DNA of 64,000 nt from an uncultured Pseudomonadota bacterium (GCA_902494875.1 CABUUO010000006.1:1-64000), one strand, 5' to 3'. Shown: positions 25,521 through 34,951, counted from the stretch's first letter. A program made the numbers and translations. The notes: generated by a model not told the origin, from the letters alone.

Positions 25521-26945
25521 ATGATAAAAGACATGACTTCGGGCAACCCGACCAGATTGATTTTGACTTTTGCCTTTCCGCTCCTGTTGGGCAACATTTT
25601 TCAGCAGCTCTACAACATCTCGGACATAATCATCGTCGGACGTCTTTTGGGCGTAAACGCCCTGGCTGCGGCCGGCGCTTCGGCTCCGATTGTCAATACC
25701 CTGCTGCTCGTCACACTCGGCTTCACCGCCGGATTATGCGTCATCACCGCGCAACGTTTTGGCGCCAAAGACGAGAACGGCGTCAGAAAATCCGTCACTC
25801 ACAGCATCATCGCCAGCATTGTCATGAGTTTTCTTATCACCGCCGCACTGTCGGTTTATCTCCGTAAAATTCTGGTCAAGATGAACGTTCCGGCCGAAAT
25901 TATGACCGATACCTACAATTTTATGTTCATTCAGAGTCTCGGCCTGGTGATGATTGTCCTCTACAATCTTTTGTCTGGCTTCATACGGGCATTGGGAGAC
26001 AGCAAAACCCCGCTTTATTTTCTTATCTTTTCCAGCATTGTCAACGTCTTGCTCAATCTGTTTCTGATTTATGTCATGAAAATGGGGATTATCGGCTCCG
26101 CCTTGGGAACCCTTATTGCAATTACGCTGTCTGTTGTTTGCTGCACTTTTTACATTTATAAACATTTTCCGATACTTCATCTGCGCCGGGAAGACTGGCT
26201 TCTGGATCGAAAGTTTATGAAAATGCATTTGGCGGTTGCAATTCCGATGTCTCTGCAGTTTTCCGTCATTGCCGTCGGCTTGCTGATTATCCAGGCCGTA
26301 TGCAACTCCTTCGGACCTAATACTATTGCCGCTTTCACCTCAGCATTGCGCATTGAGCAGCTGGCCACCCAGCCGATGGTTGCTTTAGGACTTGCTTTGG
26401 CCACCTATTCCGCCCAGAATTATGGCGCCGGTATGATTGGCCGCATCCGCCGCGGCGTTTGGAACAGCTCGGTAATTTCTCTGGGCTTCAGCATCTGTAT
26501 TGCCCTTGCCGTCCGCTTCATCGGCGAAAATATGATCGGTATTTTCATTAAAAATCCGGCAACGGAAATCATCACCATCGGCCACGGGTACCTGAATATC
26601 ACCACCATGTTCTATTTCTTCTTGGGGCAGATTTTCATCTACCGCAACACCCTTCAGGGCATTGGCAACACCGTTACGCCGATGCTGGCCTGCATTGTAG
26701 AACTGGTGATGCGCTCTTTTGCCGCTGTTATTCTGGCCAAACACATGGGTTATCTTGGCCTGTGCTATGCCAGCCCGATTGCCTGGGTTGGCGCGGCCGC
26801 GGTCGTCGCCGGCGGTTATTTTCTGACCATCCGCAGTTTGCGCCGCAAATATTTCACCAATAAGATGAAATGGCTGGCCTGCAAACTCGGTTTTGGCAGA
26901 AACAACAACAATGCCGAACTGACTGAGGCTCTGCCCGCCGAATAA
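25521..26945 (+). CDS. MATE-family multidrug/metabolite exporter
   Basis: 474 residues with twelve membrane helices in two similar halves, and the MATE pattern near the start (GNPTRLILTFAFPLLLGNIFQQLYN) with a second one in the middle (LAVAIPMSLQFSVIAVG). Such proteins export cationic drugs or metabolites against Na+ or H+. The gene diverges from the Mla operon and ends in a bidirectional terminator. The substrate is not visible. Confidence 0.9.
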   Translation: MIKDMTSGNPTRLILTFAFPLLLGNIFQQLYNISDIIIVGRLLGVNALAAAGASAPIVNTLLLVTLGFTAGLCVITAQRFGAKDENGVRKSVTHSIIASIVMSFLITAALSVYLRKILVKMNVPAEIMTDTYNFMFIQSLGLVMIVLYNLLSGFIRALGDSKTPLYFLIFSSIVNVLLNLFLIYVMKMGIIGSALGTLIAITLSVVCCTFYIYKHFPILHLRREDWLLDRKFMKMHLAVAIPMSLQFSVIAVGLLIIQAVCNSFGPNTIAAFTSALRIEQLATQPMVALGLALATYSAQNYGAGMIGRIRRGVWNSSVISLGFSICIALAVRFIGENMIGIFIKNPATEIITIGHGYLNITTMFYFFLGQIFIYRNTLQGIGNTVTPMLACIVELVMRSFAAVILAKHMGYLGLCYASPIAWVGAAAVVAGGYFLTIRSLRRKYFTNKMKWLACKLGFGRNNNNAELTEALPAE

Positions 26946-26956
26946 CTACAAAAAAA

Positions 26957-26980
26957 ACTCCGTTACCGGAGTTTTTTTTG
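26957..26980. terminator. bidirectional terminator
   Basis: ACTCCG-TTAC-CGGAGT (26957-26972), with A-rich and T-rich flanks on the two sides. It separates the MATE gene from the convergent unknown gene and overlaps the last codons of the latter. Confidence 0.8.
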
Positions 26981-27370
26981 TGCACATTCTTCTAAATATG
27001 ACAGCAACATTTCCTGCCACAGAGGATGAGCGCTGCATACAAACACATCGCCTATTTTTGCCATTGAATGCCGTTGGTCGGAAATCACCGCCCGCTGATA
27101 TTTTTCCATACCGCCGCAATATACATATTCCGTCTGCGGATAAAGCTTCCGCTCAACTTCAAATACGTCTTTTGCGCCAAAATAACAGCGGATAATCCTT
27201 ATGCCTTTGGCACTAAGCCGCCGCAACGTTTCAAAATAACGCCCATCCGGCTGCACCCGGCTATGATCGTCCTCGCCCTGCGTAACAATCAGCAGCTTTT
27301 GTGTCTGCCCGGCCAGACATATAACGCGTTCCAAAACTTTGTCAGCTTTCACTTCATCATAAAGCTTCAT
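26963..27370 (-). CDS. hypothetical protein, 135 residues
   Basis: A soluble protein without signal or membrane segments; mixed alpha/beta pattern (KLLIVTQGEDD, IRIIRCYFGAKDVFEV, GDVFVCSAHPLWQEML). It begins three bases after the stop of the 537-residue gene, so the two are surely one transcript. I do not recognise either family. Confidence 0.6.
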   Translation of the reverse strand: MKLYDEVKADKVLERVICLAGQTQKLLIVTQGEDDHSRVQPDGRYFETLRRLSAKGIRIIRCYFGAKDVFEVERKLYPQTEYVYCGGMEKYQRAVISDQRHSMAKIGDVFVCSAHPLWQEMLLSYLEECAQKKLR

Positions 27371-27373
27371 CTC

Positions 27374-28987
27374 TCACCTCTCTCTGGTGCACATAAAACG
27401 ATATGCGGCCAGACGGGGCTGTCCGTCCTTTTCAAAAACGGCATTGGCACGGTTGAGCGGAACCGATGACAGTTGAATGGCTGCGTTTTCATCGCGAACC
27501 CTGTCGTAAGCCTTATATATCTGCCCGAAACTGTGCAGTGAATACTTAAACACCGGCACCGGCATTTTATATCCGCTGATGCTGGCATAAATAATATCGT
27601 CGTTCATTTCAAAACGCTTCATTATATATTGCAGCCGGTTATAGATGTTTTCCGCGTTTTTAACCGTAATGTCCTTAGGTCTGATCAGCTGCAAAAAATG
27701 CTCCATATGCCGGGCCGGAATTTGCATGGTCTTCAGTGTTGTTGCCCGGTCTTTGAAATAATAAACCAGCGGATCGGCATGACAGCTGATTCCCTGCTTA
27801 ACGATGTGGGCGGCAAATTTGCCGAAATCAGGCTCTTTGGCGTCAACGTTCAGCAACAAAACCTCACAGTCCTTCCCCAGACTCTCATATTCGGCCGCCG
27901 TCTTTACCTCAACCTGCTTACCGATACTCTCCAACATATTCCGCAAAGCCTTTATTTCCATTAACTCCAGCGTATCAGAACCAAAACGAACCACTTCCGG
28001 CCGCGTAACCAGTACAATCTTATCACGCTGCAAAAATTTTGCCGCCGTGCTCTTCAGCTTGTCTTTCAGCTTGAGATTTGCATCAACCACCGTCTGCAAA
28101 TATGGATTAGAGGGACGGTTAAGCAGCGTCATAAACATTCCCACATCCGGCATATTTATCTTTTCGACTTCAATATTGCCGCTGCGGTCGACAAAACAGT
28201 CGGGCTGAAAATAAAGCACCCCCTGTCCGCGGTAATCCTGCGGACCTTCCTCAGCATATTTTTTCTCTGCCAGCACCACCGCCTGTTCAAAACCCATGTT
28301 CTGTTCCAAAAAACCGCGGGTATATTCGGCCAGGGACAGAGACTTGTTCAAAGCCTCGTCAATCTTGGCCCGAAGTTGCGGAATTCTGCTGAGCGGAAAC
28401 TGCACGTTTTCCTCCGCCGCGGCCGGACGGATAAAAAAGAAACCGTTTTTGCTGCCGACATGCTGACCGTCATGCATCTGCAAACCGGCATTCTCAGCTT
28501 GATAACGAAACTTGTTGACCAAAGCCGCCGTAGTTCTGTAATCGTTTTTCTCAAAAGCCCGCTGAATTTTGCTTGCCAAAACCGAAAGTTCCGGATAGGC
28601 ATTGCCGTCAAGCTGACGGCTGACCAACTCCTCCGGCAACGCAAAACCCTTGTCGCCTTTCAGATGATAGTGCAGTTTCTCGTCATCGCCCACGTCAAAG
28701 CGTGTAAAATTCCCGCCCGGCCCCTGATCCATCCGCAAATGACGGTAAGCGCCGGCACCGCGCAAACGGTGCTGAATGTTTTCATAATCGTCGGGAAAAA
28801 ACGCCAACAGCAGGTCAAACGGCGGCTGACGACGGATATTCTTAAAATTGTTGTTGGCACGGATAATCTCTGCGGCCGCCGGGTTATCCTGAACGGTTAA
28901 AGCCCCGGCCAAATCATAATAGGTTGCAAAAGTTCCGCCGGCCATCTTCACACGGCCGCAATCCTCAATAAAATATTCAAAGGACAT
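27374..28987 (-). CDS. hypothetical protein, 537 residues
   Basis: A large cytoplasmic protein of unknown family. The middle has a stretch GVLYFQPDCFVDRSGNIEVEK and, further on, SCHADPLVYYFKDRATTLK. The D...G.IEVEKIN...D pattern recalls the metal-binding end of ATP-grasp enzymes, such as glutathionylspermidine synthase-like proteins, but the match is weak. It is the first gene of a two-gene unit with the 135-residue protein. The region 28,990-29,220 upstream holds no gene and probably carries its promoter. Confidence 0.6.
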   Translation of the reverse strand: MSFEYFIEDCGRVKMAGGTFATYYDLAGALTVQDNPAAAEIIRANNNFKNIRRQPPFDLLLAFFPDDYENIQHRLRGAGAYRHLRMDQGPGGNFTRFDVGDDEKLHYHLKGDKGFALPEELVSRQLDGNAYPELSVLASKIQRAFEKNDYRTTAALVNKFRYQAENAGLQMHDGQHVGSKNGFFFIRPAAAEENVQFPLSRIPQLRAKIDEALNKSLSLAEYTRGFLEQNMGFEQAVVLAEKKYAEEGPQDYRGQGVLYFQPDCFVDRSGNIEVEKINMPDVGMFMTLLNRPSNPYLQTVVDANLKLKDKLKSTAAKFLQRDKIVLVTRPEVVRFGSDTLELMEIKALRNMLESIGKQVEVKTAAEYESLGKDCEVLLLNVDAKEPDFGKFAAHIVKQGISCHADPLVYYFKDRATTLKTMQIPARHMEHFLQLIRPKDITVKNAENIYNRLQYIMKRFEMNDDIIYASISGYKMPVPVFKYSLHSFGQIYKAYDRVRDENAAIQLSSVPLNRANAVFEKDGQPRLAAYRFMCTRER

Positions 28988-29222
28988 TATTCATCTCCAT
29001 TTTATAAAAAATTAAATAGAATCAAAAAGTTAGATTGTTTTATAGATATATAAATTCAGACACGGAAAAATATGGCACTAACAGTGCCACCAGAAGAAAT
29101 CAGCAACCAATATAAAATCAGTTTTTAACATTAACTTTCCCATGTTATGAATTCATCGGATGATGAATAACGCCGATTATAATAATCACGGGCAGAAATT
29201 TGTCAATACCCGTGCATAAAAA

Positions 29223-29244
29223 AAGCTCCTACTCAGGAGCTTTT
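29223..29244 (-). terminator. terminator of mscL operon
   Basis: AAAGCTCCT-ACTC-AGGAGCTTT with an A-run to its left, which reads as a T-run on the minus strand. It overlaps the last codons of mscL. Confidence 0.75.
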
Positions 29245-29720
29245 GTGGTCTTTTCCAAATCTGCGGTGCAATTCGGACATTTTACCGCCTTAAGCGGAAT
29301 AACCGAACAACAGAAAGGACATTCCTTGGTTTTGGCTTCCTCCTGCTTTTCTTCTTTGGCATCCAATTTGGCCTGCAGCTCGTTAATACCCTTAATCAGC
29401 AGAAACACGGCAAAAGCCACAATCAGAAAACTGATAACGGCATTAATAAACAAACCGAGATTCAACGTAACGGCACCGGCCGTCTGCGCTGCAGTCAAAG
29501 AAGGATAAGGCGCCGGCATCGCGCCGTCTTTCAACACGAAAAACATATTGCTGAAATCAACCTTGCCCAACAGCAGGCCGATCGGCGGCATAATGATGTC
29601 TTTCACCAGAGAGTCTACGATTTTTCCGAACGCAGCACCGATAATAATACCGACGGCCATATCAATGACATTGCCGCGCATTGCAAACTTTTTAAATTCA
29701 TTCAGCAAAGATTTAAACAT
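29229..29720 (-). CDS. mscL: large-conductance mechanosensitive channel with C-terminal zinc ribbon
   Basis: Residues 1-130 are MscL: the amphipathic N-terminus, then GNVIDMAVGIIIGAAFGKIV (helix 1) and FINAVISFLIVAFAVFLLIK (helix 2), then a Lys/Glu-rich helix. The last 30 residues add ECPFCC...VKCPNC, a four-Cys ribbon of the kind that binds zinc. MscL opens at near-lytic tension. The ribbon is an extension beyond the classic 136 residues; it is seen in some bacterial MscL. AAAG precedes the ATG. It is followed by a terminator. Confidence 0.93.
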   Translation of the reverse strand: MFKSLLNEFKKFAMRGNVIDMAVGIIIGAAFGKIVDSLVKDIIMPPIGLLLGKVDFSNMFFVLKDGAMPAPYPSLTAAQTAGAVTLNLGLFINAVISFLIVAFAVFLLIKGINELQAKLDAKEEKQEEAKTKECPFCCSVIPLKAVKCPNCTADLEKTTKAPE

Positions 29721-29737
29721 TTTCGCTTTCTTTCAAA

Positions 29738-29950
29738 TTAATAATGCGGAGGCGGCGTTTCTTCCGACAGCGGCTTTACCGCCTCCTCGTTCAGAGAATT
29801 AAGCAGATACTGATTTTGCTTGACCAGAAAATCTATTTTTTTTCCTTGGTCAATAACCACCTGATTCAACTCGTCAATCACTTTTTCGGCGATTGCCAGC
29901 GCGCTTTCAATCGCAATCAGGCGTTCTTCCAAAACATCGTCCGACATCAT
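29738..29950 (-). CDS. slyX: SlyX-family protein
   Basis: 70 residues; a heptad-rich coiled coil (ERLIAIESALAIAEKVIDEL, then QGKKIDFLVKQ) ending in the typical PPHY tail of SlyX. The function of SlyX is unknown. The start overlaps the end of the upstream membrane-protein gene by four bases, and mscL follows 17 bases downstream, so membrane protein, slyX and mscL form one operon. Confidence 0.85.
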   Translation of the reverse strand: MMSDDVLEERLIAIESALAIAEKVIDELNQVVIDQGKKIDFLVKQNQYLLNSLNEEAVKPLSEETPPPHY

Positions 29951-30609
29951 TTCTCGCGGTCTTTGTTGGCCTGATAATACATCGTATTAAACAAGGTTAT
30001 GATAACCGAAAGCAAAGCGGAAACAACGATATTAGCCGCATTGCAGCTGATCAGGTAAAAAGCGGCGACATACGGAAAATAAACCAGAACCGCAGCCAGC
30101 AGCCACGAAACATAAGAAGCGCGGCTGAAAGTCCAGAATTCCTTCATGCCAACCTTGCGCCCGGCCATAATCAGCGGCAGAACGACACAGACTTTTGCAA
30201 ACAGCCAGACACCGAGGAAAACGTTAATGACCAAAGCGGCCGGCAGCCAGAACGAAGGCAGGCCGTGATGCCCGGCGATAGCGCTCATAATAAAGACCGG
30301 TATCATCATAACATAGCCCATGACAAGCTGGATAACGATGAAAAAAAACCACTTTTTGACAAAGCCCCAGAGTTTGCCGAATTTGACCTGCATGGCCTGA
30401 CGGTAGATAAACATCTCAATGGCCGTATAGACCAGCGGGCTTAATATCAGAGACAAAGTCATGTAAAAGGAAAACTTTTCATTTTCCGCCGCTTTGGCCA
30501 GCAGATAATCATCCAGAAAAGAATAAATAATCAACGGCAGAATAAACAAAAGCCAAATATGGAACTTCTTAAAATACAAATGATAAGAATCTTTGATAAT
30601 CTGTAACAT
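29947..30609 (-). CDS. polytopic membrane protein, unknown
   Basis: I place the start at 30609 (MLQIIKDSY), with GAGG nine bases before it; a longer frame to 30672 would add 21 residues without a ribosome site. About 220 residues with five or six membrane helices in three pairs. The pattern resembles unassigned membrane proteins of alphaproteobacteria. It leads the operon with slyX and mscL. I see no transport or enzyme motif. Confidence 0.7.
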   Translation of the reverse strand: MLQIIKDSYHLYFKKFHIWLLFILPLIIYSFLDDYLLAKAAENEKFSFYMTLSLILSPLVYTAIEMFIYRQAMQVKFGKLWGFVKKWFFFIVIQLVMGYVMMIPVFIMSAIAGHHGLPSFWLPAALVINVFLGVWLFAKVCVVLPLIMAGRKVGMKEFWTFSRASYVSWLLAAVLVYFPYVAAFYLISCNAANIVVSALLSVIITLFNTMYYQANKDREK

Positions 30610-30676
30610 AGCACCATTCCTCAACAAGTTGCGCCAATAAAAATATGTTAGAACATTATTTATAATTGTCAAAATA

Positions 30677-30704
30677 AAAAAGCCGGTATTAAACCGGACT
30701 TTTT
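30677..30704 (-). terminator. terminator downstream of adhE
   Basis: A hairpin GCCGGT-ATTAA-ACCGGAC framed by A-runs and T-runs, so it works on both strands. It lies between the palindromic repeat pair and the next operon. Confidence 0.7.
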
Positions 30705-30714
30705 TAAATTTTCT

Positions 30715-30942
30715 CAGTCATAAAACTCGGAGAATGCGGCAGATAATAAGATTTCAGGGAGAAAGTACCGGAGCGTACGCAGAAGTACATGAGGACACTT
30801 TCTGCCCGCAAAATCTGTATTAGCCGCCCAGTCATAAAACTCGGAGAATGCGGCGGATAATAAGATTTCAGGGAGAAAGTACCGAAGCGTACACAGAAGT
30901 ACGTGAGGACACTTTCTGCCCGCAAAATCTGTATTAGCCGCC
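30715..30942. repeat. two tandem copies of a 114-bp palindromic repeat
   Basis: Copies at 30715-30828 and 30829-30942 differ in a few bases only. Each contains a long imperfect hairpin (first: 30736-30827; second: 30850-30941). The outer arms read GCGGC...AGATTT and its complement AAATCT...GCCGC, and an inner pair is GGGAGAAAGT with ACTTTCTGCCC. A related unit lies at 55,511-55,613. The unit has no gene of its own. It resembles REP/BIME or MITE-like elements. Confidence 0.85.
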
Positions 30943-30955
30943 CATTATACGAGTT

Positions 30956-33586
30956 TTAGATACGGCCGTAATAAGCATCCAAATACATCTGCTTAATTTC
31001 CGATATCAAAGGATATGCGGGATTGGCGCCGGTGCACTGGTCATCAAAGGCCAGTTCGGAAAGACGATCCAAACCGTCCAGAAATGTCTTCTCGTCAACG
31101 CCCCATTCCTTGATGGAAGCCGGAATTGAAATGCTCTTCTTCAGATTTTCAATCGCCTTAATCAGATTGGTCACTTTCTCCTCATCGTTTTTGCCGCCCA
31201 GATTCAACGCCTCGGCAACACGGGCATAACGGCGGCGGCCTTCGGGATAATGATACTGGGAGAAAGTTCCCTGCTTGGTCGGGCGTTCGTTAGAGTTGAA
31301 CTTGATAACCTGACTGATCATCAGCGCGTTGGCAATGCCGTGCGGAATGTTATATTCACTGCCGAGCTTATGCGCCATGGAATGGCAGACACCCAGAAAG
31401 GCCTGTGCAAACGCCATGCCAGCCATCGTCGCGGCATAGTGCATATTTTCGCGAGCCTGGGGGTTGTTCGGCCCATCATTAACCGATTTTTCAAGGTTTT
31501 CAAAAATCAGATGAATAGCCTCATAGGCAATTCCGTCAGTAAACGGCGTCGCCAAAATCGAAACCAGAGCCTCCAGCGCATGGGTCAGAGAGTCAATGCC
31601 CGAAGCGGCCGCCAGCCCGCGCGGCATAGACTTGACCAAATCCGGATCCACAATCGCCATATTCGGCGTTAGGGCATAGTCTGCAATCGGATATTTAATA
31701 TGGGTTTCTGAATCGGTAATAACCGCAAAAGGCGTAACCTCAGAACCGGTGCCCGAGGTAGTCGGAATGGCCACCATCGTCGCTTTGGCCCCCAAATCAG
31801 GAAACTCGCAGATACGTTTGCGGATATCCATAAACCGCATGGCCAGATCATCAAACTTGACTTCCGGATGCTCATACATCAGCCATACGATTTTAGCCGC
31901 ATCCATCGGCGAACCGCCGCCCAGCGCAATAATGACATCAGGTTCCAGATTGCGGACAATTTTCAGCGCATTTTCAATTGTCGCGGTATCGGGATCCGGA
32001 TTAACGTTGGAAAAAATCTGATAAGCAATGTCCAGTTCTTCCAAAACGCTGGTAATTTTGTCGGTATAACCCAAGCCGAACAACGGTTTGTCGGTTATGA
32101 TAAAGGCTTTTTTCTTGCCTTTGAGTTCGCGCAGGGCAAAACCGGTCGCGCCTTGTTTGAAGTAAATTTTCGGAGGAACCCGGAACCACAGCATATTTTC
32201 TCTTCTTTCTGCAACGTTTTTAATGTTTATCAAATGTTTTACTCCCACGTTTTCGCTCGCCGCATTTCCGCCCCAGGAACCGCAGCCCAAAGTCAGAGAC
32301 GGATCCAGGCGGAAGTTGTACAAATCGCCGATGCCGCCCTGAGACGCCGGCGTATTAATCAAAATACGCCCGGTATCCAGCATATTGCTGAAATGGGTGA
32401 TACGATCGGCATTATGTTCCGCCGTATAGAGAACCGACGTATGGCCGCGGCCGGCAAAATGAATCAGTTCGGCGGCATCAGACACCGCGTCTTCAAAGGT
32501 GTCGGCCTTATACATTGCCAAAACCGGAGATAGCTTTTCATAAGAAAATTCTTCTTCGACACCGATTTTTTCAACTTCACCGACCAATACTTTGGTGTTT
32601 TCCGGAACTTTTACGCCTGCCAGTTCGGCAATTTTGAAGGCCGGCTGGCCGACGATGGCGGCATTGAGTTTTCCGTTTTGAATAATGGTTTTGGCAACCT
32701 TTTCCTTCTCTTTTTTGTTTAAGATATAGGCACCGCGATATTCAAGCTCTTTCTTAACTTCGTCATATACGTCTTTATGAACGATAATCGACTGTTCGGA
32801 AGCGCAAATCATGCCGTTGTCAAAAGTTTTGCTCATCAAAACCGAACTGACGGCCATCTTGATATCGGCGGTCTCGTCAATAATCGCCGGCGTGTTTCCG
32901 GCACCGACGCCCAGAGCCGGCTTGCCTGAAGAATAGGCCGACTTGACCATTCCCGGTCCGCCGGTCGCCAAAATCATGCTGATTCCCTCATGGCTCATCA
33001 GATGCTGGGTCAAATCTATGGAAGGCTCTTCAATCCAGCCGATGATGTTTTTCGGCGCGCCGGCGGCAACGGCGGCTTCCTGCAAAATTTTAGCCGTTTC
33101 GATCGTACATTTCTTTGCGCGCGGATGCGGCGAAAAAATAATGCCGTTCCGTGTTTTCAGAGCAATCAGGGTTTTGAAAATAACCGTTGACGTCGGATTC
33201 GTCGTTGGAATAACGCCGGCAATCACGCCTAAAGGCTCCGCTACTTTGGTCAGACCGTTTGTTGCATCGCGCTCAATCACGCCGCAGGTCCTGGCATGAC
33301 GATATTTGTTGTAAATTTCCTCTGCTGCAAAGTGATTTTTTATCACCTTGTCTTCCACAATGCCCATTCCGGTTTCGGCTACGGCCATCTTGGCCAGCGG
33401 AATACGATTCTTATTGGCAGCAATCGCCACCGCCTCAAAAATTCGGTCAACCTGTTCCTGATTATAAGTTGCCAAAACTTCCTGAGCGCTTTTGACTCTG
33501 TCAATAATCACATTCAAATCATCTATACTTTTGGCGCCGTTATCTTCCAGTTTGGACACATCTTCCGCGCAACCTTTAGCCTTCAT
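30956..33586 (-). CDS. adhE: bifunctional acetaldehyde-CoA/alcohol dehydrogenase
   Basis: 876 residues. The N-terminal 440 are a CoA-acylating aldehyde dehydrogenase (VIPTTNPTSTVIFK; catalytic Cys in NGMICASEQS). The C-terminal 410 are an iron-type alcohol dehydrogenase (GGGSPMDAAK; the iron-binding His residues in HALEAL and GVCHSMAHKLG...PHG). It turns acetyl-CoA into ethanol in two NADH-dependent steps and regenerates NAD+ in fermentation; the family forms long filaments called spirosomes. GAGGAG lies upstream of the ATG. It is a single-gene unit, followed by the 114-bp repeat pair. Confidence 0.97.
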   Translation of the reverse strand: MKAKGCAEDVSKLEDNGAKSIDDLNVIIDRVKSAQEVLATYNQEQVDRIFEAVAIAANKNRIPLAKMAVAETGMGIVEDKVIKNHFAAEEIYNKYRHARTCGVIERDATNGLTKVAEPLGVIAGVIPTTNPTSTVIFKTLIALKTRNGIIFSPHPRAKKCTIETAKILQEAAVAAGAPKNIIGWIEEPSIDLTQHLMSHEGISMILATGGPGMVKSAYSSGKPALGVGAGNTPAIIDETADIKMAVSSVLMSKTFDNGMICASEQSIIVHKDVYDEVKKELEYRGAYILNKKEKEKVAKTIIQNGKLNAAIVGQPAFKIAELAGVKVPENTKVLVGEVEKIGVEEEFSYEKLSPVLAMYKADTFEDAVSDAAELIHFAGRGHTSVLYTAEHNADRITHFSNMLDTGRILINTPASQGGIGDLYNFRLDPSLTLGCGSWGGNAASENVGVKHLINIKNVAERRENMLWFRVPPKIYFKQGATGFALRELKGKKKAFIITDKPLFGLGYTDKITSVLEELDIAYQIFSNVNPDPDTATIENALKIVRNLEPDVIIALGGGSPMDAAKIVWLMYEHPEVKFDDLAMRFMDIRKRICEFPDLGAKATMVAIPTTSGTGSEVTPFAVITDSETHIKYPIADYALTPNMAIVDPDLVKSMPRGLAAASGIDSLTHALEALVSILATPFTDGIAYEAIHLIFENLEKSVNDGPNNPQARENMHYAATMAGMAFAQAFLGVCHSMAHKLGSEYNIPHGIANALMISQVIKFNSNERPTKQGTFSQYHYPEGRRRYARVAEALNLGGKNDEEKVTNLIKAIENLKKSISIPASIKEWGVDEKTFLDGLDRLSELAFDDQCTGANPAYPLISEIKQMYLDAYYGRI

Positions 33587-33687
33587 GTTGCATAAACTCC
33601 TCTAAACAAAATTTTTAAACCAAGGCAATATACCTTAACAATTGCAAAAGAAAGGTTAAGATTCTGAAATACATACCTATTTTATAA

Positions 33688-33717
33688 AAAAAACGGCTCT
33701 CAAACCGTTTTTTTTCA
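33688..33717. terminator. terminator between adhE leader and the coiled-coil gene
   Basis: AAACGG-CTCTCAAA-CCGTTT (33691-33710) with long A- and T-runs. On the minus strand it ends the gene at 33726-34472. Confidence 0.7.
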
Positions 33718-33725
33718 ACATCGGG

Positions 33726-34472
33726 TTATTTCGCGTTCATTTTACGCATTTCCCTGCGCTTCTGCTTGTCTTCAAGATATTTCTCGCGACGGGCCTTTTC
33801 ACCGTCGCGCAGCTGTTGCTGAAGCTTATGCCGTTCCGCCCGGGGGAGCTTGCGTATCCGGCGGCGTTCTTCCAAACGTTCTTTATGCAACTGCCGCCGT
33901 TCAAGTTGAATCTGCCGGCTTTCCTGCCTGCTCATCTTGCGGCGCTTTTCGCGTTCTTCGTTATATTCGTCAGTCAGGCGTTTTTTCATCTCATCGCTTG
34001 AAACCAAAGGTTTTTCCGCCGCTTTAATCTTATTGACCGCTCTTTCGGTTCGATATTTTTCCAAAAGTTTCAACGGCTTCTCCCCTTTGCTGGCATCGCC
34101 GTTCATCACCGAAGGAATACCTATTGCGCTCTGCGGAACTTCAATTTCTTCTTCAGTATCTTTTTTCTGCTGAGAACCGACAAGATTTACCTCCGTTTGC
34201 TCAGCCGCCTCATTTTCGACTTCTTCGGCTTTTCTTGCCGCAGCCGCCGCATTTGCCCTGTTCAAGGCCTCTCTTTTCTTTGCGGCGTTATCAATGATAA
34301 CCCTTCTGACCTGCTGCGGGCGAACATTTTTTGAAGCACCCCGGCCGTCAGATTCCAAATCAGCTCCGCTCACGTCACCAAACAACGGATCTGCGGCTTC
34401 TTCCTGCGCATAAACAGGAAAGGTCAAAACCGTCAGCATTGCCGTCAAACCAATCATCAGCCGTCCGAACAT
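33726..34472 (-). CDS. secreted or periplasmic charged coiled-coil protein
   Basis: 248 residues: a signal peptide (to about residue 22, VYAQ), an acidic/Ala-rich middle, and a C-terminal 100 residues made almost only of Arg, Lys, Glu and Gln (ERRQLHKERLEERRR), which will form a very basic helix. I recognise no family. A periplasmic helper or scaffold is possible. It is read divergently from the NUDIX gene at 34547. Confidence 0.65.
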   Translation of the reverse strand: MFGRLMIGLTAMLTVLTFPVYAQEEAADPLFGDVSGADLESDGRGASKNVRPQQVRRVIIDNAAKKREALNRANAAAAARKAEEVENEAAEQTEVNLVGSQQKKDTEEEIEVPQSAIGIPSVMNGDASKGEKPLKLLEKYRTERAVNKIKAAEKPLVSSDEMKKRLTDEYNEEREKRRKMSRQESRQIQLERRQLHKERLEERRRIRKLPRAERHKLQQQLRDGEKARREKYLEDKQKRREMRKMNAK

Positions 34473-34546
34473 CTTCCGTTCCCCTCTTGCATATAAAATA
34501 AAATCGAATATAACCGTATTATAAATATAAAAAAAAGGAAAGCAAA

Positions 34547-34951
34547 ATGAAAATAGTCACGGCCGGAATAATCTCTTATCACAGCAAAATTCTGATTGCG
34601 CAGCGCATCCGCACCAAAAAGCCGGCGCTGCTGTGGGAATTCCCGGGAGGCAAACTTGAAGAAGGCGAAACCTTGCAGCAATGCCTGCGGCGCGAAATAA
34701 AAGAAGAGTTTGACTTGGAAATCAATGTCGGAGATTTTTTCATGACTTCCGATTACAATTACGACTTCGGTTCAATCCGTTTGCAGGCTTTTTTTGCCGA
34801 AGCGGCGACCGACAAAATCGGCTGTCTGAACTCTCACGAAGACTATCGTTGGATTGACATTTCGGAAATCGACGCTTTTGAATTTTCTCCGGCCGACGTT
34901 CCTGTCGTCGAAGCCCTGAAAAAAAATCGGACTAATCCTGCAAAAACGTAG
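34547..34951 (+). CDS. MutT-like NUDIX pyrophosphohydrolase
   Basis: 134 residues with the box GGKLEEGETLQQCLRREIKEEF (Gly, Glu and REIKEE positions all present), preceded by LLWEFPGG as in MutT. The length and the WEFPGGK motif suit an 8-oxo-dGTP or general (d)NTP pyrophosphohydrolase that cleans the nucleotide pool. GGAAAG lies six bases before the ATG. Its last 20 bases overlap the end of the convergent opgH gene. Confidence 0.85.
   Translation: MKIVTAGIISYHSKILIAQRIRTKKPALLWEFPGGKLEEGETLQQCLRREIKEEFDLEINVGDFFMTSDYNYDFGSIRLQAFFAEAATDKIGCLNSHEDYRWIDISEIDAFEFSPADVPVVEALKKNRTNPAKT

Noticed and set aside
30704..30925. 73-codon frame with a 38-residue repeat on the minus strand
   Set aside because: It is the translation of the 114-bp palindromic repeat (38 codons per unit), with no sign of selection as protein.
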